DNA from: Sycon ciliatum | Taxonomy: Eukaryota; Porifera; Calcarea; Leucosolenida; Sycettidae | Length of the DNA: 64,000 bases | Assembly: GCF_964019385.1 (NCBI RefSeq) | Contig: NC_088654.1 | Span: 10,202,145-10,266,144, forward strand | Direction: 5' to 3' | Part shown: positions 1 through 17,600 of the stretch, one piece after another | Layout of the letters: each line of letters begins with the position of its first letter | How positions within the stretch are numbered: the stretch's first letter is position 1 | The notes under the pieces: model-generated | Told to the model about the DNA's origin: nothing | Seen by the model: only the letters and a program-made list of their open reading frames with translations | The model's database searches: none | Made by a program: the position numbers and the translations under genes

Positions 1-5534
<5,534 letters not shown>

Positions 5535-6142
5535 GTGTTTGAGCGACTCAGCACGCACTCAGATGCGTAACGACAACAGTAAAACTAGACAGATTTATTG
5601 ACACTACACCCGTGAGATCCCTTCTCTTTTTTTATGCTGTACAGACAGACAGCTAGAATTTCTGTTGTGCTGATCCATTCCAGGACTACCAAGTGCTATT
5701 ATTATTGTCCATTGCCTTTGTTTTCCTCCTTCTTTGCATTCTGAGTGCATCTGAGACATTGAACGATGCATTTATTGGTTTTCCAATGTTGGCCTCCCGC
5801 ATCTGACAATTTCATTTATTTCCGCTATGTTTCCTGAAGGGAAGGAACATTTCTGTGCACTCTCCGTTGAAGATGACGAGGAAGCACTCGCCTAATAAGG
5901 ACTGGCTCGTTCTGAATGTGTACTGTAACGATGTTATGCTAATATGCTGGCTGCAGGAGCACAAGCACTTGCAGCAGCATTCTTTTCTTCTGTTGGCAAG
6001 TTTTTTACCATCACTATTTTTTCCCCACAGTTCGCTGTTACACTTGGTATGTCACTTGTTTTGCTTTCCTTGCGTTCTATCATTGCTACTCACACACTAT
6101 CTTCTGCCTTGATATAATCTTCACCTTATCAGGTTGCATTCA
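5535..6142. other. 3' flank of the Q-rich gene, no further gene seen
   Basis: AT-rich sequence after the stop codon, presumably including the 3' UTR. I see no AATAAA close to the stop and no convincing ORF. Confidence 0.5.
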
Positions 6143-7105
6143 TTGCTCACCGTAAATCATGGAGTTGCATAAACTAGGGCTCAAACGGTCACGGTTTTAC
6201 CCCTAACGGTTAACTGCTAAGCTAACGGTCGGTTTAACGGTTCTAACCTATAAGCCACGGCAATCCTGCGGACTCTTTTTTAACCGTATATTTGACTATA
6301 CTCATTCAAAAAAGTACCCTATTCAGTACAACGCACACAATGTACATTCTCTTGCATGCTCATGCATACATACTCTCACACCAAGAGACCAGATATGACC
6401 GAGTTGAGAGCCCAGAAATTGCGTACGCGTGCAACAGCCTGCGAAAGTGCATACTTTGCAACGACCTGATACTTGAAAAATTGACTGAAAAGTTACTGCG
6501 TAACCGTTATCTTTATCGGTTAACCGTTAATTCTTCGTAACCGGTCTGCAACCGGTTAATCGGACTAACCGTTTGAGCCCTAGCATAAACCCACGACGTC
6601 CCTGCTGTAAACCAAGGAGTTGTATAAACTAGCCTGTAAACCCACAATTCCCTACTGTAAATCGGGGAGTTGTGGAAACCCGCAACTCCCGCTGTAGACC
6701 AGGGAGTTACATAGTGTGAACACACAGCTCTCTGCTGCAAACCAGGCAGTCGTAGAAACCCACAATTCCCTTCGGTAAACCAGACAGTTGCATGTCATGA
6801 TTCAGGTATAAACCGACAACTCCCTCCTTCAAACCAGGGAGTTCTTGGAAGCTGCAACTCCCTGCTGGAAACCAGAGAGTTGTATACACAACTAATATTT
6901 TGCTATAAACCAGGGAGTTGTATAAATCCATTACTGGTATTCCCTGCTGTGAACCAGGGTATTCTATAACCTCCAAAACTCCCTGCTGGAAACCAGAGAG
7001 TTGTATAAATCTACAACTTCCTGCTGGAAACCAGGAGTTGCGTGTTAAACCCACAAATCCATCCTATAAACCAGGCTAAACCAGGCAGTTGTGTACATAC
7101 ACAAC
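6143..7105. repeat. palindromic minisatellite (units with inverted CAACTCCC/GGGAGTTG)
   Basis: About ten degenerate units of roughly 40-55 bp follow the pattern CACAACTCCCTGCTG, TAAACCAGGGAGTTG, TATAAAC. Each unit is itself an imperfect palindrome because CAACTCCCTG pairs with CCAGGGAGTTG, so the array could extrude a string of hairpins. Units diverge by point changes and small indels, indicating age. A hAT-like MITE (6175-6582) interrupts the first unit. Confidence 0.85.
6175..6582. mobile_element. hAT-like MITE with 8-bp TSD
   Basis: The ends are inverted: TAGGGCTCAAACGGT at left and ACCGTTTGAGCCCTA at right. They are flanked by the 8-bp direct repeat GCATAAAC (6167-6174 and 6583-6590). 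TAGGG-type ends and 8-bp duplications are hallmarks of the hAT superfamily. The 408-bp body repeats AACGGTTAAC-like subterminal motifs and has no transposase ORF, so it is non-autonomous. Confidence 0.9.
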
Positions 7106-7903
7106 AAGCTGTTGTTAAGTTAACCAGCTAGTGACTCGATCGCTGCTGTATCCAGTCCGATGATGAGGAACATGGTTTCGTATTCGTTGGAAAAGCTGAT
7201 CATGGCAGATCGGGGTGAAATTGGGGGGGGGGTACATGTACTGTATGTAAAAACAGGAAACGACTGGCTAGTGATAGCATGGTGCATGCAAAAAATGCCA
7301 AAAACTAATTTAAATCACTTTGGACTTCAGAGTAGTAGTGCACATAGTGTACATGGCGGGTGAATCGGGTGGTCGGAGGTGAATTACAAACCGCGTGAAT
7401 TACAAACCGCGTGAATTCAAATAGTACAGAAAACAAAACATAGACTAGAAACACGGCTAGAAGTTAGAAGCTAATTGCAACATACACATGTAAATGAAAA
7501 CTACTCGAGTGTCGGCTGCCAATCTAGGAAAAGATAAATACTCCTAACAGCTAGCCGCACACACAGCCATGACAATGGCACTACAGAACGGGTCGAGAAA
7601 TATAAATAATACGGGATATAGTGCGGTACTGGTACGTGTCTTTTTTTCAAGCGATTATGGTCGGCTGGGTCTCCAAGTTAAATACTTTGAAGTAAAAAAT
7701 TATTAATGATAACAACAACCATGACGACGACAAAAAGCAGTTTCTGAATCTGGGGGGGGGGGGGGAGGCAGTGTGGAACCTAGCACGGAAGACGGAACAG
7801 ATGCGGGGCGAACTAGATCAGCTGTGGAGGATTTCATAAATCTGCACGGCTGTGGCCGGTAACTCTACATCATGGCATGTAGAGTTACAGTCGTTGTCTG
7901 TAC
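7106..7903. other. intergenic sequence without a recognisable gene
   Basis: AT-rich unique-looking sequence with two G runs (about 7218 and 7752) and a short direct duplication, GTGAATTACAAACCGC, near 7380-7412. No supported ORF. Confidence 0.6.
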
Positions 7904-8087
7904 GGATGTGGTGCTGTTAGTGGACCTGTGGATGTGGTGCTGTTAGTGGACCTGTGGATGTGGTGCTGTTAGTGGACCTGTGGATGTGGTGCTGTTAGTG
8001 GACCTGTGGATGTGGTGCTGTTAGTGGACCTGTGGATGTGGTGCTGTTAGTGGACCTGTGGATGTGGTGCTGTTAGTGGACCTGTGG
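7904..8087. repeat. 26-bp tandem repeat, about 7 copies
   Basis: The unit GGATGTGGTGCTGTTAGT plus GGACCTGT recurs with a 26-bp period and virtually no variation between copies, implying recent expansion or ongoing homogenisation. Confidence 0.97.
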
Positions 8088-8185
8088 GGTCACTAGTACA
8101 TCATTACTTGACTAGCACATCAAAGTAGTACTCGGGTAGTGTGTAAAAATAATACGAGAAATAATGTGTGATGTGCTCTAGTGCA

Positions 8186-8457
8186 CTGGGAAGAATAGAT
8201 AAACAGCTGAGGAGGCATGGGCGGTAACAGCCAGCTAAACTGAACAAGGCTGGCTGGGAAGAATAGATAGACAGCTGAGGAGGCATGGGCGGTAACAGCC
8301 AGCTAGACTGAACAAGGCTGGCTGGGAAGAATAGATAGACAGCTGAGGAGGCATGGGCGGTAACAGCCAGCTAAACTGAACAAGGCTGGCTGGGAAGAAT
8401 AGATAGACAGCTGAGGAGGCATGGGCGGTAACAGCCAGCTAGACTGAACAAGGCTGG
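8186..8457. repeat. 68-bp tandem repeat, 4 copies
   Basis: Four copies begin at 8186, 8254, 8322 and 8390, each starting CTGGGAAGAATAGAT and containing GGAGGCATGGGCGGTAACAG. Copies differ at only one or two positions. The start spacing is exactly 68 bp. Confidence 0.97.
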
Positions 8458-8530
8458 CCATCCGGCACGTGTAGCACATTTCCATGAGCCGAGCGTGGTG
8501 CCGAGTGTGGTACCAAACACGTCAGGTGGT

Positions 8531-8532
<2 letters not shown>

Positions 8533-8616
<84 letters not shown>
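8533..8616. repeat. (CA)n microsatellite
   Basis: About 42 CA units in the 3' flank of the first FMO gene. Confidence 0.97.
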
Positions 8617-8618
<2 letters not shown>

Positions 8619-8837
8619 GGCACAGAGACGGGCCACTGTATGCTAGTCCACAGGGCCTGCATACAGTGCACATGTACTGTTGCGGGTCAGCCCTACCAAG
8701 TACCGCGTGGGCTAGTTCTTAGGGCCTGCAACCTCTACTAGTAGTGTGGCTCGGACCTACCATGCACTGCAGGGCCACTGTATGCTAGTTCATAGGGCCT
8801 GAAATCTGTACATGGTACTAGTTGTGTCTGTCGGAAC

Positions 8838-8911
8838 TACCATGTGTCATGTACCATGTGTCATGTACCATGTGTCATGTACCATGTATCATGTATCATG
8901 TATCATGTACC
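8838..8911. repeat. short tandem repeat of CATGTACCATGTGT type
   Basis: A 14-bp unit recurs about five times, decaying to CATGTATCATGTATC at its right end. Confidence 0.85.
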
Positions 8912-9042
8912 ACCATCCGGCATAACAGTCTCCTGGCAAAGCGGACGCACAAGACACAATACCGTCGGACACGGAAATGCCACTACCGCTCGCAACTCCT
9001 ACGTCGCCTTGGCCAACAGTAAGCTGTTCTGAAAGTCTCTTC

Positions 9043-9442
9043 TCACTCCGACGCGGTTTGTTTGTCAGCAGCGGTATTGCTTGCTGGTACTACCTCAAAC
9101 AGGTCGCTGGCACTCACACCAGGTGCGGTTTGGACATCATGCCGAATATGGAAGTTCTGTTGGCGGTAGCGTGTCAGGTTGCGGGCCCGTCCGTCCATGA
9201 TGTACTCATAGATTGCCCGTATGTGTGCGGGGATAGGGGGAATTCCCGCGCACTCCGCCAGGTCCATGACGTATTCGAATTGTCTCTGCGCCATGAGATG
9301 GGCCTCGTGCGACCGAAGTCCTTCTGCCAATCGCTTTTCGTAGTCACGGTCCTGCCATGCAATCATCTCCTCGGTTGTTGGAAGGTCATGCTGTCCATCC
9401 AGTACAGCCTTTGTGTATTTCACCTGTAGTTTTGGCACGCAC

Positions 9443-9500
<58 letters not shown>

Positions 9501-9637
9501 CCTATGTGATAAACTCCCTATTGCCATCGCTACTGCCTCAGCAAGCAGCTAAACTCTGATCTCTCTGTATCTGATCCCCGTGCCTGTAATTATTTTTCTC
9601 TTATTGGCCACAGGCTATCGTGAGAATAAAAGATTTC

Positions 9638-9676
<39 letters not shown>

Positions 9677-12263
9677 CGGCAAGAAAAATAGTACTCAACT
9701 GGGCAGGTAGAACTCAAAGTCGCAGTGTGCGCGTGGTGAGAAGGGGGGGGGGGGGGGGGGGGCATGGGGCATGCGATGTTCAGGTCAGTATGGGAAGCGG
9801 CACCCCGACGACATAACAATCTTACGAAAAAATTTATGTTCATCCGCAAAACAAACACAACTGCAAAATTTGCAGAGGCCAAGCACCATCAGACGGTATA
9901 CAATGAGTCATAGTCGGTAACCAACTACCACGACAATACACACAATGAGTCATAGTCGGCAACCAACTACCACAACAAATTGTCAACAATACTGAAGTAG
10001 AATGACCCCCCTTGATGTGTACAGTGTACTACTTCATGCTGCTCTTCTTACGTCGTACTGACTTGTGTCAGTACTTATGCATTCTTGTACATCATGACGT
10101 ATTCTCTTCTGCTGTACCTGGTTTAGCCTGTCGTGCCTGCGTGCGCAAGGCACGCGATCTCTTTTGTTCCTTAGTTCTTTCTTGCTGTTTTGTGCGGAAA
10201 GGAGCGTAGTTTTGATGGCTCCTTTGCATTTGTTCTTATTCATTGTATAAACCTTCGGTATGTAATAATAATAGTCTAATTCTCCTACAAAGTGGTACCG
10301 AAACCCGGCTTAGATTAGTGTTAGTGTCGCTTGCTGAGAATGTCGTCTTCTGTCGGTCTGTCGTTGTTGAAAGCTTTTGGCGGTGGCCGGAGCGAGGACC
10401 TTGAAACGTTTCTGGCAAAATTTAAAGTTGTTGCCGAAATACAAGGATGGCAGACGAAGGAGAAGCGAGCTGAATACTTACCACTATTTTTGGACAAGGC
10501 TGCTTTTACAGTATGGTCTCAGTTAGATGATTCGTCGCGGAAGGACGATACATTGATTTATGAGCAGTTGCGTTCTGCATTTGGCAGCACGAAGGAGGAA
10601 GCATATGTCAAATTTGTGCGTCGTCAGCTTAGAACTGATGAGACTGTCGATGTTTATATGGCGGATCTGCGACGACTGTTGCGGTGCAGTGGCCATACAG
10701 AGGTCAGTGAGGACCCTGTGCTAAAACAGCAGTTCCTGTCCGGATTACCTGTGGAGTTTGCCGGACAGATTCGTTTGCAGAACGCGGCGAGCTCATTGAA
10801 GATTCGCCAGTGTGCGGATCAGGTGAAGGCATTACGGTCTGCGCAACGAGTGACGCGCCAGTTTCCAAGTTCTGTATCAGCAGCTGCCAGCAGTAGTAAC
10901 AAGGGATCCTCGTCTACTGCTGTTCCATCTAGTGTATTGTGTTTTCACTGCAAGCACTCTGGGCACAAACGTAGTTCATGTCCCCAATTGAAGGGCAAGT
11001 GCTTTCACTGTAAAGAGAAGGGACACATGCTGGCAAACTGCCCCAAGCGTAGCAAGCAATCGACCAGCGCGGCCAAGTCAGGAGCTGACACTGGTGTTTG
11101 TTTAGCCGTGACTGCCACATCGTCCCCGTGTAGCTTGCCACGCATTTATGTGGACGCACGGCAGAGTGAGGCTGATGATGTGCATCGGTTGTCAGCAGCT
11201 GGAGACTCCTGCTCCAGCAACTCTCTGATTGCAGCGTCAGCAGCGTCGGCCATGGACCTGCACATCATGTCTGATGCCACTCAAATTGTGGATGTTAGTG
11301 GTAAGGCAGTGCAAATACTGGGACGTGTTTGTGTTGAAGTCGAGCGTAGCGATGAAGCTGTTGAGCTGCCGCTGACGAAGGCCGACTTTCTTGTAGTCGA
11401 GCACCTGTCGTCAGTCATGGCAGACGTGATAATCGGCTTGAATATCATTTCGGTTCACCAAGGTGTACACTTGGAGTACAGCGACGTGGACAATGTGCTG
11501 TGTGGTGTGCGCTTTGGTCCGCAGCAATCTGATCTACCGACACTGTCGACTGCTCCAGTAGCTGCTGCCAACAAGCTGTCCCGTCATGTCGGTGTCACGC
11601 AAGACGAGAATGTTGTGACACAATGAGTCATAGTCGGTAACCAACCACCACTACAATACATACAATGAGTCATAGTCGGTAACCAACTACCACGACAATA
11701 CATACAATGAGGCATAGCCGTTAGTCGACTTTACCACTACCACACGGCACAAGTCATCTACACTTTGACCCAGGTGAAAAGCACTGCTCAATGAAATCCG
11801 GACATCGTGGATCAGTTGGGGCAGGGCAGCCCCAGAAAGGGCAGGCCCGGGCAGGGCAGCCCCACTTTTATTTATTTATTTATTTCACCTTCCCGTGGCC
11901 AGAGAATATAGGCCAATATGGAGGGAGGGGGGGGGGCGGTAGCCAGCCATGGCAGCCCCACTTGGAGCAATCCCAGGCAGGACAGCAATCCCAGACAGGG
12001 CAGCCCCAGTTTAATTTAGTTTGTGTGCTCCTACCTGGATATCCATGACTTGATTGGGCAGTATGGTGTATGGCATGCCGATGAACATCATGCTAGGGTA
12101 CATAGCGTTCACAATGTGCTTATACATTGGCTGTATGTAGCGCTGGTCGTGCACAGCCATGCCACAGCGACGGTTTAAGAACGGAAACGAGTAGCCATAG
12201 CTGGAGACGACAAGGAGACATACGCGCGGACATTTCAGACATGAGATACACACACACACGCAT

Positions 12264-12331
<68 letters not shown>

Positions 12332-12332
12332 T

Positions 12333-12365
<33 letters not shown>

Positions 12366-14623
12366 CCACTGACTGACCGCATCAGCTCACCCGGTGCACC
12401 AAAGGATAGAGTCGACTTGGCGCACGTCACCATCCGCAAACACCACGTTGCCGTCCGCATTGACACGCTCTATTCGCGGTCGCCGCTCTATATTACTGGG
12501 CAACCACGCTGAGATCCACTTATCGGGACTTGCAGATAACATGACATGCTTGGCTGTGCTGGCCAGGTCGAGACAGATGTCCTGGCCCGATGCCCCGCAG
12601 CCTGCGACAACCACGACTTGATCACTGAATGCCTCCGGCCGGCGATAGTCGTGGCTGTGAAAGTGAGCCCCGCGAAAGTGCTCCATACCAGGTATCGACG
12701 GGCACAGCGGCTGGAAGTAATGCCTGCAAGGCAGAAGATAAATTCAGTGGAACAAGAAGACGAACTGACACAACAATCAGACGATCAGAAGTCGTCTTCT
12801 TCGCCTGTCAAGTTGTCAACCCTATGCAATGGTGACGAAAACGTTCGACGAACAATACATGTGGCCATTGCTTGTGGACCTATTCTGTACTGAGTGCGCA
12901 ACTCTCTATCCGTATTGAGTGACATGTATGCAGTTGTTACGGAATCACAGCCATTCCGTTCCCCGCGACTCAGGACACAAAGGACAATACTAGTTTGTTT
13001 TACATTATATTATTGAAAGTACACATGACGGGAAAACAAGGACAACTGACTCCCTTGTGACGAACAAGAAGACTGACAAAAGGACTCTCGACTACAACAT
13101 CGCGCATGCTCATATCACACATGCACGCGACTACAACTATAGACGAAGACTGTTTGGGAAATGTCATCACACAGGGAAAACAACATCATTATACAACACA
13201 GGCCTCATCTCATGATTTAGCCCAGTACTCGATGGGAGACATTCACTTTTCCAGCTTCATCACTTTGGATAGAACTAACGACTAGCTAGATTTTTGTCCA
13301 AAGCGTTCTCCAGGCTGTGCGGATATTTTCGCTGACAATAAAAATGTCCTTATTGTCCGCAAACTGCAACGCAGCCACTTACACACCAGGGGTGTCGCAC
13401 ACGGTACAGTCACTACGGTATTGACCGTACCACTATTTACCCCAAGTACCCCACAAGCACCCCGTGAATCAATAAAATGCACTGATTTGGGCTCTAAATT
13501 TCCAACATTTTCGGCTCAGCCACCCCTCCCACCACGAGTAAATTCTCCTTCAGATGGCTGACCGTACCACACTAATTTACCTTTCCGACGCCCCTGCACA
13601 CATGTATGAAACTTCAGTCCAATACTCCAATAACAGTGTCTTTACTGAGAATCAAATGAATCTATGGTCTACCGAATTTCCGGCCTTGGCCCATTATCAG
13701 GGTAAATATGAACATGCGGCATAAAAAAACACGCCCCGACGAAACGATCAATGTCTGACAACATGAAAGCTTGCAGTAGCACACTAGCCATGTATCTATA
13801 CGCTCTCCACACTTGTCTAGAAGGACAAATTGAAGACGTTCTGAACCAAACTGACTGGACTAGTCTCTACATTCTAGACTTATGTGGACGGCAGCGTATA
13901 GATGCATGGACTAGTGCACAGTCAGACCTCGCTTAACCGCACACATCCGTTTTCCACGAAAAATATCCGGATAGGCGGGGGAACCGGATAATCGAACACA
14001 CATTCTGTATGTATGCACGGCATATGCTGCAAATCGGTAACCAACAATTTTCTTCCGGATGGCAAGGGATCCGGATAAAAGAGGACCGGATAAGCGAGGT
14101 CTGACTGTACAACTGCAAGAAACGGAGAGCTTCCAATTTGCTTTTACAAAATAAATAATGAAAGCTGCACACATACCCATTGCAGATCATGACGGAATCG
14201 AACAACTCTGTCTTGGCAGGTGCCCGCTCATCCACAGCGGATCGATGCGTGACCTGCCAGCGAGGTCCGAGCCACTCCAACGCACTGCCATCGGCTCTCT
14301 TCCCTGCTACGTCGGCATCACAGGCAGCGGCGGCATGTTCTGCATCGGCAACAGGTGCCACGTCGACGACGGTAGTGTCGAAGTTGATACGCTGATGGAT
14401 GTTGAAGTGCCGGCTGTAGTCCTGCAAGTACTTGTGAACATCTCTATGACTGACAAACGATGGTAAGTGAGACGGGAACTGGTAGTCCGGGTAGGCCATG
14501 ATCTCCTTGGCTAAGTTTGTTCTGGAAACACAGTGGTGTGGAGGATATGGTAGAAGAAGAAGATAGACAAAATTTAATAAGTCACAGGAGGAAGGGAGAG
14601 AGGGAGGGAGAGGGAGAGAGAGA

Positions 14624-14671
<48 letters not shown>

Positions 14672-17600
14672 ACCTCAGAATGCTGGGCGGCGATCGCAAG
14701 CAGTGGTGTAAAATGGGCAGACGGATTCGAGACGCCGGATAAATCATTATAGTTTCTGAACTCACTACATATATTCACTTCTGTCGACAAATTTTCGGCC
14801 CATTCAAATTTCGGCCTCCCAGGGCTAAAACACATTTCGGCTGCAAGGAATTTTCGGCCTGTACGGCTGCTGCCTGTATACACTGTCACACTGAACCTTG
14901 CAAAACAAAATTTAGGCTGCAACAAATTTTCGGCCAAACATGATCAGGCCGAAAATAGCCAAAAATAAAATATGCGCCGAAAATGAATATTAATTTTGTT
15001 GACTTACAGTAACTGGGGTTGTTCTCTTTTTTTCCGAATATTTTTTACTGGCTGTTTTCTGCTTAGCGGCTCAGTTCACTATTTCCTTTCACTTGAGCGG
15101 CCTGAGCAAAAGCTAGCGACAGGGCGGCACTGTTGCCATTGCTGTTGTTTATTTTGGTAACGCCTGTAGTGATCCTCTCTCGATGCCAACGCGGATGGGC
15201 GATTCACAAACAAGTGTCTGTGTGTGGTTTAACCGAGAACGCGCACATACCTGAGGTTGGCATACATGCTGCTGTGGACAAACTTCCCGTTTGCCGAAGC
15301 GCCGTTCTCTTCACGATATACCCATGTTCCACCAACCTGCAGGAATGCACACGAAAATGAACAGAATCAGGTGTGTTCAACGAAAGCTAGCATGATCACT
15401 AAAACGGGCAGGGTACGTACACCGGGAACAATACACCACATGGTGAGGTGAGTTTTCGCAGTCGGCGGACCAATAGAAAAGGTTTCCAGAGTTGCACACT
15501 CTTGTGAGAATATGCACCATATTTGCCAAAACAATTCGGCCAATGCTGCACATCGCAGTCGACTATCATGTGCAACATTGGCCGCAATTTTTGGCGAATA
15601 GTGCTCTTGGTAACAGAAACATACCGGTATTTCCTAAACTATTCCTACTTCTGAAGTACAAGCTATAATTATAGTGACAGGTGGGCCGCTATCTTGAAGT
15701 TGTACTTGAAGCATTGTATCACATACCCAGCTCAAAGAGAATAATTAATAACGGTACGGAGACTAGGACAAACGTGACAAATAATGAGCAGGCGCTGCAC
15801 CGAGACGCAGCAGTGATCGAAGGAGTTTCCGAGGGAAGATTCAAAAAGATGAAAAGAGAAAGTATGGAAGCCTACTGTCCATTCATAAAATATGTCACGA
15901 ACATCAGTCGTGATGATTTATGTTCTCCCTCTTTGGCACCAAGCGACTCCCTTTTGTATGCACCCAGCCGTTTCTGGCTGCCGTGCTTGACGCAGTGTGC
16001 TCCCCTTTCTGTGCATGTATCCGTTTGTGGCTGCCGTGTATATTGCGGTGTGCTCCCTTTTTGCGCATGTATCCGTTTCTGGCTGCTACAGCTCGCGGTG
16101 CGCTTCCCTTGTTCTCCTATGTGTACGCACGTCCGTTTCTGGCTGTACACACATGTCTATTTCTGCCTTCGCGCTGACCGAGGAATCGCGTGAGCCTAGT
16201 ATGGATCCAGTGATCCGAATGTAGCTCCGTTCCCAGCAAGAACTCGCCGACTTTATAGTTTATACACTCGGACGTCTCTTATTCGGGCACCTTGGGACCG
16301 GCCACTGCCCGTATCTCAGATTTGCCCGCATCTCGGGATAACTCATATACCATGTATCATATCATTTTTAACCCTTTCACGGTCTCAGAATCCAGTCAAA
16401 ATGAGGCTATTTACAGAATTCAACAATTTCGTACCTTGATTCATCCATAACTTCAGTTTCCCTTCGCTGATTTTCATGATCTTGGGCTCTCTGGAAAGCT
16501 CTGGACACGAGCAACACGCCAAGCTACAATTCGACACCAAGCGTGCCGTGGATCCAGCGCTGCAGCGCAGCGACATCGCCCCAGTGCTTGATTCACGACG
16601 AGAAACAAGATTCAACAGCCATTTCCCTCTCCTTGCTCACATCGAGCTCACATTTTTTGTGAGGAGTGCTGCGAGTCCATACTCTCATTTGAATCCGTGT
16701 CTCTATGGTGACAGCTAGCTGCAAAGGGAAAAACCCGTCCTCAAGACCCAGCTCGCCCACTCAAATCGCAAATGAGCCGTGACGCAGATCGCGAGCTTCG
16801 TAGCATCGCAGCCGTTCACTCTATCGCTTCGGCGATTGTTCCTACGGATAGCCTGGAGCTTTCTCTTCAACCTAGATATTTAGATGTTCGAATTTGCTCA
16901 AACATTGACTGAGTTACGATAGTTTGAAAAAATCGATCACCGGTGATCGATTTTCAAATGTGAGACCGTAAAAGGGTTAAAGAAGTTTATTAGGCACATA
17001 CCGGCATTGCACATGTTCAGGTTACAAAAACAATCCATGGATAAAAATGTGTGGATAACACAGATTGGCAGTGACAAATAAGCACTTGCGCATTCGGAAG
17101 AAAAGTTCAAACCTCCAAATTCGAAGCATTTTTGCCATAGGAACTCAAGCTGAAGGTGGCCGGTAGAGAGACGTGCCCGTATCTGAGGCGTCCGGATAAG
17201 AGACGTTTGAGTGTATTTTGTTGCTCTACAAGCACCTTTTCTCTAGTCTTCTTCATGTCTCTTCTTAGAGTAGAGACCAGTTTTTTCCTGCTCTAATCAG
17301 TAGCTCAGAGCTACATCAATAGCCATAATAAAACTTATGAAAGACAAAAAAAACTCTTGTCGATGCGATGACAACGACGACAAAATAGATGGGCCCTGGC
17401 TCTGGCGAGCTCCCGTATTTGGCGATTTTCATGATTTTATCGTACACAGTGCAGTGCTGCGAAATTTGAAATTTGAAAAAGGTCCCTGAACTGGGGTTCG
17501 AAACGCATAAGGCACTTTTGCAGGCAAGGTCAAACGACCTGGACTTTGATGGTTTTTCCCGATTCCGTGCTTTTGGGGCAAAACCTGGCCGAAATCCTAT

